A stretch of DNA of 64,000 nucleotides from Carya illinoinensis. Taxonomy: Eukaryota > Streptophyta > Magnoliopsida > Fagales > Juglandaceae. The stretch lies in assembly GCF_018687715.1 (NCBI RefSeq), contig NC_056752.1, forward strand, positions 37,332,001 to 37,396,000, given 5' to 3'. Shown one piece after another: positions 47,714 through 58,642 of the stretch. The translations under genes were made by a program, and so were the position numbers. Position 1 is the first letter of the stretch. Every line of letters begins with the position of its first letter. The notes under the pieces were generated by a model. That model saw nothing but the letters and a program-made list of their open reading frames with translations. It made no database searches and was not told the origin of the DNA.

Positions 47714-48440
47714 CTAATATATAAATTAAAGATTAGATTTAATTAAACACGTTTCCGGTCAATAAAATATAACTCAGAGTATAGGATTTGGACTCTGTGT
47801 TTGGGATTCGAATAATTGAGTAGACCCCACTCGATTAGGAAACGTGCTGGTTGGAGATTGAAATAATTTAATAATTGCCCCCACTACTCATTTTTTTATT
47901 TTCCATCTGTCACTAAAAGAAATAATATTGCCCATCGTTACTTTATAATGGTTCACACATATGAACTAATGAAAACAACTAATTAAATTAATCAATCAAT
48001 CAAACAACTAATTATTTCTCCATCGTTACTTTATAATGGTTCACAGCCTAATATATAAATTAAAGATTAGATTTAATTAAACATGTTTCTGGTCAATAAA
48101 ATATAACTCAGAGTATAGGGTTTGGACTCTGTGTTTGGGATTCGAATAATTGAGTGGACCCCACTTAATTAGGAAACGTGCTGGTTGGAGATTGAAATAA
48201 TTCAATAATTGCCTCTACTACTCATTTTTTTATTTTCCATCTGTCACTAAAAGAAATAATATTGCCCATCGTTACTTTATAATGGTTCACACATATGAAC
48301 TAATTAAAACAACTAATTAAATAAATAAATTAATCAATCAATCAAACAACTAATTATTTCCCCATCGTTACTTTATAATGGTTCACACATATTAACTAAT
48401 GAAAGCAACTAATTAAATAAATTAATTAATCAATCAATCA
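47714..48440. repeat. 334-bp tandem duplication with a third partial copy
   Basis: CTAATATATAAATTAAAGAT starts at 47714 and again at 48048, and about 300 bp after each are nearly identical (CAATAAAATATAACTCAGAG, GGACTCTGTGTTTGGGATTC, CCATCTGTCACTAAAAGAAA). The end of the unit (CATCGTTACTTTATAATGGT) recurs again near 48363. No coding. Confidence 0.9.
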
Positions 48441-48754
48441 AACAAAACTAGCTAACTAGGCCCATTTTACCCATGAGATTGAGAGTTTTTTATCTTTTTT
48501 CTACTAAGATCTTAATTAACCCACCTCTTGTGATTAATTACCTAGAAAAAGACAGTTAGATAACTCAGGAAAGTTTGCATGCATACGTGGTGAATTGATA
48601 TTGAAGATAGCTCAACTGCTCAAAAAATGAAATTGACCGACAATATATATTTTAATTGATTAAAGGGTTCCAATCACATGGATATTTGCTGAAAATTAAA
48701 ATCCAAAAAAGTCTATATGTTCCTTGATTGGCATTTGGAGCTCCATCATATGGA

Positions 48755-48800
<46 letters not shown>

Positions 48801-50522
48801 GAGATTTATTATGATCAGCTACTATTCACTTTCACTTTCTCACTTTCTTAGAAATTTACAGCTAAACGAAAAAAAAGAAAGAAAGTAAAGCGGAATATAT
48901 AAAGCTGAATTGAAATGATGACTGTCATGCACCAAACAAATTATTAAGTGCCTTTTGTTTTTTTGACAAAAAAAAAGTGCCTTTTGCTTTTTAAGCGCTA
49001 AAGCCAATACTAATACATAAAGCTACGTTAATTATGAGAGGGGGCTTTCTATAATATATATATATATATATATGTCGTTTTCTCTCAAGAAAGGTTGAGA
49101 ATTCTGACAAAGAAAGAAAATCATCCATAATATATACACAGCAGCTGGAATATCGCTTTCCAACATAGAGTTTGTGGAACCGATAATCACGTATCTTTCT
49201 TTCTCTTGAAGTCATTGGGTAGGGAGCTTTCATTCCTGTTGTTAGTGAAATAAAACATATATAGTTAATTTATGGTGTTTGTTTGTTGATCTACTATTAT
49301 ATAGCTTCAATTTAAAAACAGTTCAACATACATAGTACATCTTGGTTTGATTTACTGTTCTTGTATCTATCTTCGATCAAATTTCATAATTTGTTCCACC
49401 GACAATTTTTAATACCACAATTTAACTCAATCCTTTAATCTCCCTTGATTTTTTATTGGTCGTATGATTTGATTGGACTATATTTTTTTGTTGTCACAAT
49501 GTTTTTCATCTATGACGAATTGACCACCTACCTAATTTGGATAGCTAAGAAGTGCATAGTAATATTTTAATATTTCTGTAGTACATTTGACAATAATGCT
49601 ATCCATAAAAAGGTTGAATTAAGTCTCGAAGAAAAAAACATGCATCTACAGCTAATCAATAAAGTAGGGCGGAAAAATGAGTAAATGATAAAAATAACTG
49701 TTTATGAAACCTATCAAAGTAGCGATAAGGTTTGCATATGGATCATGACCAATATAGAATCTTGTGTATGTAGAAATGCTCCGTAGGGTCACTGAGTCTA
49801 ATAGTAACTTAAAAAGGACCCAACGACACTGATGAGAATTTAAATTAGCCAGCCATGGGTTTGTGTCAAACATAAAAGATTAGTCTAAAATATCGCAGGG
49901 TGGGGCTTCTATATATAATAGCTTGATACATAGATTGATGCTTACGGTGCGCAATTATTGAGCAAAAAACTGTATCAGAAAAGATTGAATACGATTTTAT
50001 ATATAAAAATATTAATGATTTTTAGAGCTAATTAATATAAAAGTATATATTTTTCTTGCATAACATGAATAATAATTAATAATTAATTGAGTTGATCATG
50101 ATCAGTAGGTGACCCGCGAATTTCATAGTGGGGAATCTAAAACTTGATCATGCACCAACCATCAATTAAAGTTAATTAAATGTTTATTAATTACGTAAGC
50201 CTGAAATTAATTAAATTAATATGCTCTTATTTGAATCTAACTACTCAACAAATCTAACTACTCTCCCACTAAAAGTCTTCACACTCTCTAATGTCACCAT
50301 CTCTTTTGTCTTGACTCTCACCCGAAATCGCGTGCATAATTTATTTTATCTCACCAAATCTAACTACTCTCCCACTAAAAGTCTCCACACTCTCTGGGTG
50401 TCCCACGATTAGCTATTGAGAAGGATGAATGAAAGGCTTTTTGTAAAGAAATAATTAAAAGTTTGATCAAATAAATAATAAATAAAGGTATGATTAAAAA
50501 ATAATAAATGAAGTTAATGGTT
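48440..50522. other. Helitron interior, possible small captured fragments
   Basis: Contains a (TA)n(CA)n(TA)n microsatellite at about 48758-48800 and (TA)n at about 49055-49073. Minus-strand pieces at 49130-49233 (MTSRERKIRDYRFHKLYVGK) and 49652-49873 (NSHQCRWVLFKLLLDS) look somewhat protein-like but match nothing I know. AATCTAACTACTCTCCCACT appears twice (about 50260 and 50350) and, with small changes, near 47360. Confidence 0.4.
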
Positions 50523-50800
50523 CCTGACGCAATATCATGTAGAACAACAAAAGCACGGTTGATCTCTATCCTCAGAGCTGCAGTAAACTCTAAAAGTGGT
50601 TCCTCTGGGATATGGAATTCTGGAATGTGTGGTGGATGTCTACATGATCAAATAGATGTATGAGCAAAATGACTCAAAATAGAGAAATTGAAATAATTAA
50701 ACCACCACAACATGAGCAGCCTTACTTTTGGATGAAGGTGGATGCGTTTGACCACAAGAATAGAATTGAAAGTGCCAAAACCAAGATGTAGCAGATCAGA
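50523..50800 (-). pseudogene. Captured reticulon-like protein (RTNLB) exons
   Basis: Two minus-strand exons of an RTNLB gene are present with an intron between them. The upstream exon (about 50800-50726) encodes [20 protein letters not shown] and TFIQK. The downstream exon (50639-50523) encodes [17 protein letters not shown] and [18 protein letters not shown]. The 86-bp intron has GTAAGG...TGTAG ends and preserves phase. This covers the middle of the reticulon homology domain of ER-shaping proteins; the first and last parts are absent, so it cannot be a full gene. It is a Helitron gene-capture event. The upstream piece at 50800-50880 begins after a good acceptor (TTTCCAG) but has a stop and is not clearly RTNLB. 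Confidence 0.8.
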
Positions 50801-51332
50801 GTCAGCAAATGGCCAAGCTCGACTCGAGCTCGGCCCGCTAATGCAAAATTTTAGCAGATCAACTGGAAAGGTAAAAAAAAATATAATAATTAAGCACACT
50901 GAGATATGAACACAATCTCTTCAAATATATCAACATATGTTCGGATCTATAGGGGAAGAAAACCAACAACCGAAATAAAAGGTTTTTAAAAAAATGTACC
51001 TTAACTTGGATTTGTAGGAAATGAACAACATGTATTCATTTCCCTGCAGATCCGCGATGGAAGAAAAAACAAACAAAAGAGAAAAAGAACAGAGAAAAGG
51101 AGACTGAAAGAAAAATAAAAAATAATGATCAGTTGAAAGGGAAAAAAAAAATTAACAACGCTGACATCTAACACGATCTCTCAAAATATATGAAGATCTG
51201 TTCGGATCTAGAGGGAAAAAAAGGCAACACCAACACCAAAACATTTCTCACCAAACCCAAAAAAGTAACAAAGTCTCGTCTCATCTCTTTGCCCCATATT
51301 CTCTCTTCTTCTCCTTCTTCTTCAGAGCTCTT

Positions 51333-51333
<1 letters not shown>

Positions 51334-51398
<65 letters not shown>
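51334..51398 (+). repeat. (CT)n microsatellite
   Basis: About 32 CT units inside the Helitron. It generates false Leu-Ser and Arg-Glu frames on the two strands. The plus-strand segment just after it (51433-51580) could encode MESISPKYQETQNASLSFLP and a serine run; its origin is unknown. Confidence 0.97.
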
Positions 51399-51400
<2 letters not shown>

Positions 51401-51599
51401 CGTGTGTTTTTGAAGCATCTTAGAGGGCATTGATGGAGTCAATCTCTCCAAAATATCAAGAAACTCAGAACGCAAGCCTGTCTTTCTTGCCATCCCCCAA
51501 CAGCCATAGCTCCAACAGTAGCAGCAGCAGCAGCGCCACCAACAGCAATGGACTCCATCCCATTCGTATAATCTCTTGAACTTGTTTTTGGTTCTTTGG

Positions 51600-52221
51600 A
51601 TATATGTGATCCAAGCAGTCAAGAGTCATCTTAGATTTTCATAGACATAAATTTTCAAACTTGTTGCTTGTCATTTATGGCTAGGATCAATTAGAATACT
51701 GAGTCTGAAATTTGAAGCTTGGTGTATCTAACTTTAAGTATATAATGGCTCTAGAATAAGACTAACTTTGGTTGCATAGGATGGATTTGATAAATAAAAT
51801 AAAAAAAAAAACAAACAAAAAAACAGCATATTTGGGTTAAAAAGGAATCTATAATAATCATATACCAATAACCATCAAACTTAACAGCATATTTCTAGTT
51901 CTTGATATCCACTGTTGGATCAGAAACCAAGAGCTGGGATGGGGTTCGAGTGGTGCTGGCTCGCTCTTCACCTTCTCCAAGTTAGTGCTTGAATCCAACG
52001 GCATTGAGCTCGTCTCCAGAGAGTGCTCGCCGGAGGCAAAGCCCGAAACCCAAATTTCTGCTCCTAAAAATCAAACTCGCCCATTGTATCAAAATTACAC
52101 AATCTTTATCATTCTTCAAGTAAGAAAAAACACAAAAATGAAAGAAAATAGAAGAAGACTAAGAAGAAAGCGGTCGTGAAGGAGGTAAAAGTTGATGGAG
52201 ATTCTGTGAAGAGGAATAAAC

Positions 52222-52222
<1 letters not shown>
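51600..52222. other. Helitron interior, unassigned
   Basis: AT-rich to about 51900, then a more GC-rich stretch (51915-52090) with short frames such as LVLESNGIELVSRECSPEAK on the plus strand. It may be a captured leader or exon; no family recognised. Confidence 0.4.

Positions 52223-52290
<68 letters not shown>
52223..52290 (+). repeat. (GA)n microsatellite
   Basis: About 33 GA units close to the Helitron 5' end. With the CT tract 0.8 kb away it forms a long inverted pair that could pair in single-stranded DNA or RNA. Confidence 0.97.
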
Positions 52291-52292
<2 letters not shown>

Positions 52293-52995
52293 TCAGCAAG
52301 AGGGAGTGGAGACAAAGAGATAAGAGAGAAGAGAGAGACAAAGAGAAGAAGAATCGAGAAAAGTAGAAAAGTAAAAAGAGAAAGAAAAAGGACAAAAAAG
52401 GACAAAAAAAACTAAATACACGGAAAGAGTGAAGACATCAGATACACAAAAACGAAATAAGAATTTACTGCTCATTCCTGTAGCAGCGGGATAGACGCTT
52501 ATTATTATAGAGAGATATTAGTATAAGTATAACTATAGTCTATATTAGACTATTAATATTTTTTTATACCATATATAATTATATAATTAATTATATACAA
52601 CTATTATATAAATAATATATATAAATAATATATATATTTTTTTAATTTTCTATTCGGTCCGGTCTGGGGTGAAAAACCCCCGGACCGGGACCAGACCGAA
52701 CCCTTTCGGTCCCTTAAAATTTGGACCGGACCGGACCGGTCGCAATTCGGTCCGGTCGGTCTATCTGGTCCAGACCGTCCGATTCTCAGCCCTAATTAAA
52801 GTATTGTCCATTCTGCATAAGCTTCTCCATTTCTGGATGGAGTCTATCTGATAATCTTGGAGATGCAGGATACTTACTTTTCATGAGAATGATCTCTCAT
52901 TAAGCATTTGGAAACATACAATATTTGTGCTCGACAAGCAATAACAATAATGCAAAGCAAAGTACTGAAAGAAGCAATACAATATGCATGGTAAC

Positions 52996-53102
52996 ATTCT
53001 CAATTTTGAGTTTAAGATGAAAATTCTCATTTACCAAACCTGCCCTAATAATCTGGGGGTTTGGTAAATGAGAATTCTCATCTCAAACTCAAATTTCTCA
53101 TC
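52996..53102. repeat. 45-bp inverted repeat with short loop
   Basis: The left arm ends AAAATTCTCATTTACCAAACC (about 52996-53041) and the right arm begins GGTTTGGTAAATGAGAATTC (about 53057-53102), around a loop of about 15 bases. Inner stems match perfectly for about 19 bp, then with mismatches. It looks like two ends of the AGATGAGAT-type MITE placed head to head. Confidence 0.85.
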
Positions 53103-53260
53103 TCATCATTACAACTTTTTTAAATTCTCACACAAATATAATAAACAATTCAACTTTTTCAAATCCCAATTCAACTTTTTCAAATTTTAAAACAATAATA
53201 ATACTAAAAAATAATATTTTAAACTTTCATCTCAAACTCAAAATTCTCATCTCTAGAAGT
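53045..53260. repeat. MITE-like block, AGATGAGAT family, copy E
   Basis: The most complete copy. Left terminus is GGTTTGGTAAATGAGAATTC / TCTCATCTCAAACTC, right terminus TTTCATCTCAAACTCAAAAT / TCTCATCTC, with an AT-rich core containing two CAATTCAACTTTTTCAAAT. It lies just downstream of the PTI1-like kinase. Confidence 0.6.
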
Positions 53261-53410
53261 CAGAACGATTACCTAGATTACGAACAAAGGTCAAGTAAGC
53301 TTCACCAAATAAAAGTTACCATACAATGAAATTGGACAGGAAACACCCTGTACGCAACACAAATTTCAACAATGTACCCTGCAACGAAGATGAAGGCGCC
53401 AAGGAAGAAT

Positions 53411-56400
53411 TCACAAGATCAGTTTTGCAATTGGGGTCCCGGACCGCGTGTTCAATAGAGGCTTGAGAGCTGTAACTACAATGCTCATATTTGGCCGAAA
53501 ATCAGCTTCATATTGCAAACACAAGGCAGCAACGGCAGCCATCTGTTTCCAGGATATACTGATTAAAATGTGATAAATAGATGCATAGCATAAAATCAGC
53601 TCCAAGTTGTCTTCAAATTGAAGACAATTCTTAAGAAAACGGCTCACCAGACTATATCAGTCATACAAGAACTATAAAGGGGACAAAAAGGTTGTCTACA
53701 TACTGATTATCTTCTATCTATCATTTAACATTCAAGAAATTCAAGAAAACTTGTGAAAATAAAGAACGTAGCTGAAGATGGAGTGATCAACTATTAGTAA
53801 TAGCGAACTGCAATTTGTAATTCCAGAATAGCCTTGATTACCTTTGCAACTGCGTTGGAAGGATATTCTCCATTGAGTCTGGCATCAACACATTGATTCA
53901 CCTTATCTTCATGGAGTTTTGGTGTTGCCTAATTGAATCCAGAATTGTACAATAATCAGGTTTAATAAAACTTGCAATTCTATAACCCAGCAAAACTCTC
54001 TCTCTCAAGAAAAAGGACACAAACAAAGCACCAAATACAAGATAATTGCAGAACAAAAATTTCAGTACCCATGTCACAAGGCTCTGCTGTCCACGTGGTA
54101 GTGTGTGAACAACAGGTTTATGACCAGTCAAGAGTTCAAGCAGGACAACACCAAAGCTGTAAACATCGCTCTTTGAACTCAGATTTCCAGTCATCACATA
54201 TCTGTCATCCAAATCAAGAAAATTTAGGCCTGGCGTTCAAGAACGTGTTTACTTCAAAGTGGCAATTCCATAGGAGATAATGTGCCAAGCATGTTATTTA
54301 GAAGGAGGGAATACGGGTGAACGACAATCAAGTCCCCTCCCCCCATTGCCTCCTAAAAACATAATTAAAAAAATTCTTCTAGACACCCCGTCTAAAAAAA
54401 TTAAAATAACTCCGCCTAAATCTTAAAAGAATTGTTTTTTTCCCTAAAAATTTGGCCCTAAGCTTTTTTAAAAGCTAAAAAATATTTTTTGTAAAAGCCA
54501 AAATATTTTTTCTTAAAATGAAAAACTCATAAGGCATAACCTTCCTATATCCTCCCTTATGTCCCTTCCAACCGTTTTTCTGCTGCTCTTCTGTGTGTGA
54601 CTTTTCTCCATTTTCCCTTGCATTTCCTTCAACATTTTTTCTTTTTACTCATCAAAAATCTTTCCCTTGTTTCACTAGGCGCTCTCTCTCTCTTCTCCAA
54701 GTCCACAACTTTGGATGGAAACAATGAGTGCTAAGTTTTCATTATCTATAATTTGTGATCTCTCACTACCATAGACATGCTCCATATTTCTCTAAGTTGA
54801 TAGATATGTTGATAATATTTTTTGCATCTTAAATTATGTTTACGATATTTTTTGTATTATTGTATATGGCAAAATACATTTTATGCAAGAAATGAAAGAA
54901 AAAGATTATTATTATTATAATACTAGTCTTAGTCTAGTCTGGTCTCACAAATATGAGTTTCAGGCTCCACTGCTGACCATGATGACAATTTGTTAAATAG
55001 GTGGGCAATGAGTTCACAGTGTGTAACTAGATCTTTTTCCACTTTCCAGTACCTTAATTGTGATAAATTAAAATATTCTTTTCTCCCTATTCAATAAGAC
55101 AAAATCTGGAATTTATGCTTTTCATTGTTATTGAACTCAAAGGGATGAGAAGCACCATCTGAAGTGTCCACGAAAAACTTACTCAGGAGCATGATAACCA
55201 AATGTTCCGAGAACACGAGTGGAATGAAGACGTACAACCATATCAGGTGTTTGATTTGATAAATTAAAATCAGAGATCTTTGCAACATCATCATCAAATA
55301 ACAGTATATTGCTGGACTTGATATCACGATGGATGATATGAGCTTTTGCCTTTTCATGTAGATATTCAAGCCCCTTGCTGCTCCAACAGCAATTTTAACT
55401 CTTTGTGCCCATGACAGAACTGGGCCTGGTTGTGCTCCTTTGACACCTTTTCGTCCTGTGGCAGATATTGAAGAACGCTGTTTGTGTCGGCTATGTTACA
55501 GAAGGTATCTTGTTACTTATTAAAAGATATGACCTTTAAATTGGACTATGACAATCAATGAGTTGCTTCCCTCGAATAGATGCCAACACTCCTTGAGAGA
55601 ATTTTACTTACCATGGAGTATATCATGAAGAGAACCATTAGGAGCATACTCGTACGCAAGGATATGGAAAGTACCGTCAACACAATAACCAAGAAGTTCA
55701 ACAACATTTTCATGTTCTACTCTTGACACCATGGAGACCTGTAAAGATTTGAGTCAACTTTTAAGGAATCAAAGTCACATAGGAGTAATAGTATCGGTAG
55801 AAAACATAAAAACGAGTACGAGTACCTGCGCTAGAAATTCTTGGGCAGGTTGTTGGCTGGAATCTAACTTTTTTATGGCTGCAGCCTGCCCACTAGCTAG
55901 GACGCCATGATATACTTTTCCATATGAGCCCTCACCAATTAAGGCCTTTGTAACAAAATTATATGTAATATCCTTCAACTCATTCGATGTAATGGCGGCG
56001 ACAGCGATAGGCTGGATAGTTACCGGCCGTGTATCTTTTGGCACAGATTCCTTGGCCAGATAACCATGATTAATGCCTACGTGGTTTATGAATGCTTAGT
56101 TCCATAGCAACCAAAACAGGAACCATAAAGGCAGAATATAAAGCAAATCATAAAATGCTAACACATGATAGTTGATACTTAATAGCTACAATTACGCCCT
56201 ATACAGATCCAACAGGGTACATTGAGAAGCCAAGGATGCGGCACATAGAAAAATATGAAAATGTAAAACAAACACTAGTTGCTCCAGCTGATGGCAAGGC
56301 AGAAGTCAAGGAATAGAAACTAAAAACTCTGGTCATAAGGAATCATGTATGTTTCTTTCACCACCCAATTATTTCAAAATAGAAAACCTCGACCAATTTG

Positions 56401-56547
56401 AGTGTGAGGGATCAAACCATAGAGACAAAGGAAAAACTAAGTGTGGTGTAGGAATGCAGAATCACCTGTTGAATTATTTCCCACGAACTGTTTCATATTA
56501 GCAGCTCTATGCATGTCATCTTCTTCACAACAGCCGAAGCAGCTCAT
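53411..56547 (-). pseudogene. PTI1-like (CARK-type) protein kinase with a 1-bp frameshift
   Basis: Cytosolic Ser/Thr kinase of the PTI1/CARK group (At3g17410-like). Exons: 56547-56466 (MSCFGCCEEDD, with N-terminal cysteines likely acylated), 56076-55826 (ELKDIT..., [11 protein letters not shown] and AAIKKL), 55738-55612, 55455-55183, 54201-54069, 53928-53842 and 53542-53411. All splice sites are GT-AG and phases agree, but the total is 1085 nt, one short of 362 codons. The missing base is in exon 4 near 55370-55376. There VGAA should continue (K/R)GLEYLHEKA, but the frame reads RGLNIYMK. After the break the expected [40 protein letters not shown] and ADFRPNM are all encoded in the other frame. 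A product would stop before the catalytic loop. Either a recent pseudogene or a base-call error. DFN replaces the usual DFD, and VVHTLP the usual VDHTLP. Confidence 0.85.
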
Positions 56548-57449
56548 TATCCTTTCTCCTAAATATCTCAACTTTACTTTTCTGTGCATCCAAAGCAAAG
56601 TAAAACGCAACAGGAGTAAAAAAACCATGCACGTTTAGCATTACAAAAAAGGTTCCTCAAAAAGACTAGTGTGGAAAATTAAATTAGTTTTACGACAATT
56701 CAATTTTAATGGGGGAAAAACCACATGTATCGAGTCCTCCAACCCCAGGCTGCCCAAAATAATCTGTTGCCAGTCGTAGTGGAAAGAAGTGCCTTAGGTT
56801 GCACCTAGATTTCAAAAGTTTCTTTTCAGAAAATAAAAGAGCATAATGGACTCTAGATCATGACCAACTGGGGGTGATCTGATTTAATTTGGATGGTAAA
56901 AGCCAAAGGACCATACCTTTTATAATCTGTTTCTCACACCAATATATTTACTTCCTCATGCAAATGAGGGACTTGTGGAAGGGACATGGGTAAAAAAATG
57001 ATAGAAACATGGAAGTTCTAAACTTTCGATAAAGAAGTAAGCCGATGTCACATGACATTTGCTCACTAGCAAAATGGTAGACATGGGAAAATTCATTACT
57101 GCGCATCCTATTTTGTTATACCTGTCATTTTCCATGTGCCATTGCCAACAATTTTAGCAGCAAGGAATTATATGCGATGGCATATAGAAGACGAGTTGCT
57201 TAGTCTGTACAAATGGTTAGTTGAATAATGAAACTAGCTGTCCTGATTTTCATCAGACATGAAAAGTAGAAAGAAAATAAGAAAGAAAGAAAAATCTACG
57301 TTGGCATCCAAAAACTTCCAAGACAATGATGAGGCACTGGTATCACTATTTGATTTGCCTCTGTTTTCTATACAATCAAAAGAAGGTAAACATGAAAATA
57401 CAATATATTAACTGATGGAATACAAATGAAATATAGTTCCCGGAACTTA

Positions 57450-57484
<35 letters not shown>

Positions 57485-57507
57485 CAAAACCAAAAAAAAA
57501 AAGATCA
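56548..57507 (-). other. Upstream region of the PTI1-like kinase
   Basis: No gene or repeat was recognised. A minus-strand ATTTAG just before GAGAAAGGATAATGAGC could be the acceptor of a leader intron, so leader exons may lie in or beyond this segment. An (AAT)n/poly-A run at 57450-57500 abuts the Copia insertion. The Copia therefore lies about 1 kb 5' of the kinase start codon. Confidence 0.45.
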
Positions 57508-57512
57508 CTTCG

Positions 57513-57800
57513 TGTTAAATCTTGTGAGAGGAATGAGCATGCCAACCGTATGAGGAATTGTCACAAAGGAAAACAGAGACAAGTGGAAACGAAAATGTTC
57601 CTTTTCCTTCCATGAAATGTTTATATAGTGTAAAATCCTTTTTATAGACACTATTCTATCAATAGGAAATGTAGCATCAAATGAAATAATGACATCTGTA
57701 CAAGAAACGGTTACAACGAATATTCTAGAATTCTCAGACTTATTCATGCTTGCTGGAGGAATTATTTTCTTCTTGTTGTGCAGACTGTATAGCCTTAATA
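57513..57800 (-). repeat. Copia 3' LTR
   Basis: 288 bp, near-identical to 62969-63256. On the minus strand it starts TATTAAGGCTATA and ends TTTAACA, so it begins with TA instead of the usual TG. Confidence 0.93.
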
Positions 57801-58642
57801 CCCGCCCACAAGTCAAGCGGCACAACTGTGATGTTGAGGCTTGACCGTAGTGCTTGAAATCTGGCTGTAGAGAGTGGTTTAGTGAAAATATCTGCAAGTT
57901 GATCCTTGGTGGAGATAAAGGATACTTGGAGTGTTTTGGCAGCAACCCTTTCCCTTACAAAATGATAGTCTAGCTCCACGTATTTGGTTCTAGAGTGCAA
58001 CACAGGATTAGCTACTAGATATGTGGTGCCTAAGTTGTCACACCATAGGAGAGATGGATTTTTGAGAAAAATCCCAAGTTCTTGGAGTAAGGACTGCAGC
58101 CATAGAATCTCACAAGTTGTGTTGGCTATGGACTTGTATTTGGCCTCAGTAGAGGACCGGGCTAGTGTTGGCTGCTTTTTCGACCCCCATGACACAAGAT
58201 GGTTTCCAAAATAAACACAAAATCCCCCAGTGGATCGGCGGTCATCAGGGCAACCAGCCCAGTCAGCATCACAGAAGCCAGAGATGTTGGGAGTGGAGGA
58301 AGATTGAAAATGAAGACCATGGGACTTAGTGTGATTGAGGTAACGTAAAATACGTTTCACATCCTGCCAGTGGGGTTGGCATGGACAGTGCATGTATTGG
58401 CACACCTGATTGACAGCAAATGAAATGTCAGGGCGTGTAAAAGCAAGGTACTGTAAGCTGCCTACCATACTCCTATACAGAGAAGGGTCTTCAAAAGTGT
58501 TGCCATCCAAGGCATTAAGTTTGATAGAGGGCGATATTGGGGTACACACAGACTTGGAATTGTGCATGTTTGTCTTGATAAGGAGATCATGAGTGTATTT
58601 GGACTGAGACAGAGTGAGACCAGAAGAGACACGACTCACTTC
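57740..58642 (-). pseudogene. Copia RT C-terminus and RNase H
   Basis: Continues the reverse transcriptase after the nested solo LTR: SRVSSGLTLSQSKYTHDLL, MVGSLQYLAFTRPDISFAV, then the RNase H signature CDADWAGCPDDRRSTGGFC and QLADIFTKPL. The usual TEAEY acidic residue is lysine here (STEAKY), which would likely impair RNase H. The frame extends into the LTR. Confidence 0.9.

Larger units (their letters stand above)
41272..52515 (-). mobile_element. Helitron, 11.2 kb, non-autonomous
   Basis: Read on the minus strand, the element starts TCTCTCTATAATAATAAGCG after an A (52516). It ends at TTCTACTAG before a T (41271), giving the canonical 5' TC, 3' CTAG and A|T target with no duplication. Twelve bases before the 3' end is a hairpin, AAACGT-CCCTTGA-ACGTTT. 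The flanking low-complexity DNA reads continuously if the element is removed. No Rep or helicase motifs were seen. It carries pieces of at least one host gene (RTNLB) and several unassigned segments, plus internal tandem duplications. Confidence 0.85.
39616..52794. mobile_element. hAT-like element split by a Helitron
   Basis: The left end reads TTGGGGTGAGTTCGG and the right end, read inward, reads TAGGGCTGAGAATCGG. Both are followed by clusters of CGGTCCGGTCCGG. An 8-bp duplication ATTAAAGT flanks the pair exactly (39608-39615 and 52795-52802). Both internal edges are the same kind of low-complexity TATACTAATAGTATTAGT DNA. Removing the Helitron (41272-52515) leaves a 1.9-kb non-coding element. 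It has no transposase, so it is non-autonomous. Confidence 0.85.

Noticed and set aside
49652..49873. 73-codon frame with NSHQCRWVLFKLLLDS
   Set aside because: Protein-like but without a family match or splice context; noted only as a possible captured fragment.
51281..51622. Frames with long Ser-Leu or Arg-Glu repeats (also 52109-52415)
   Set aside because: Produced by CT/GA microsatellites.
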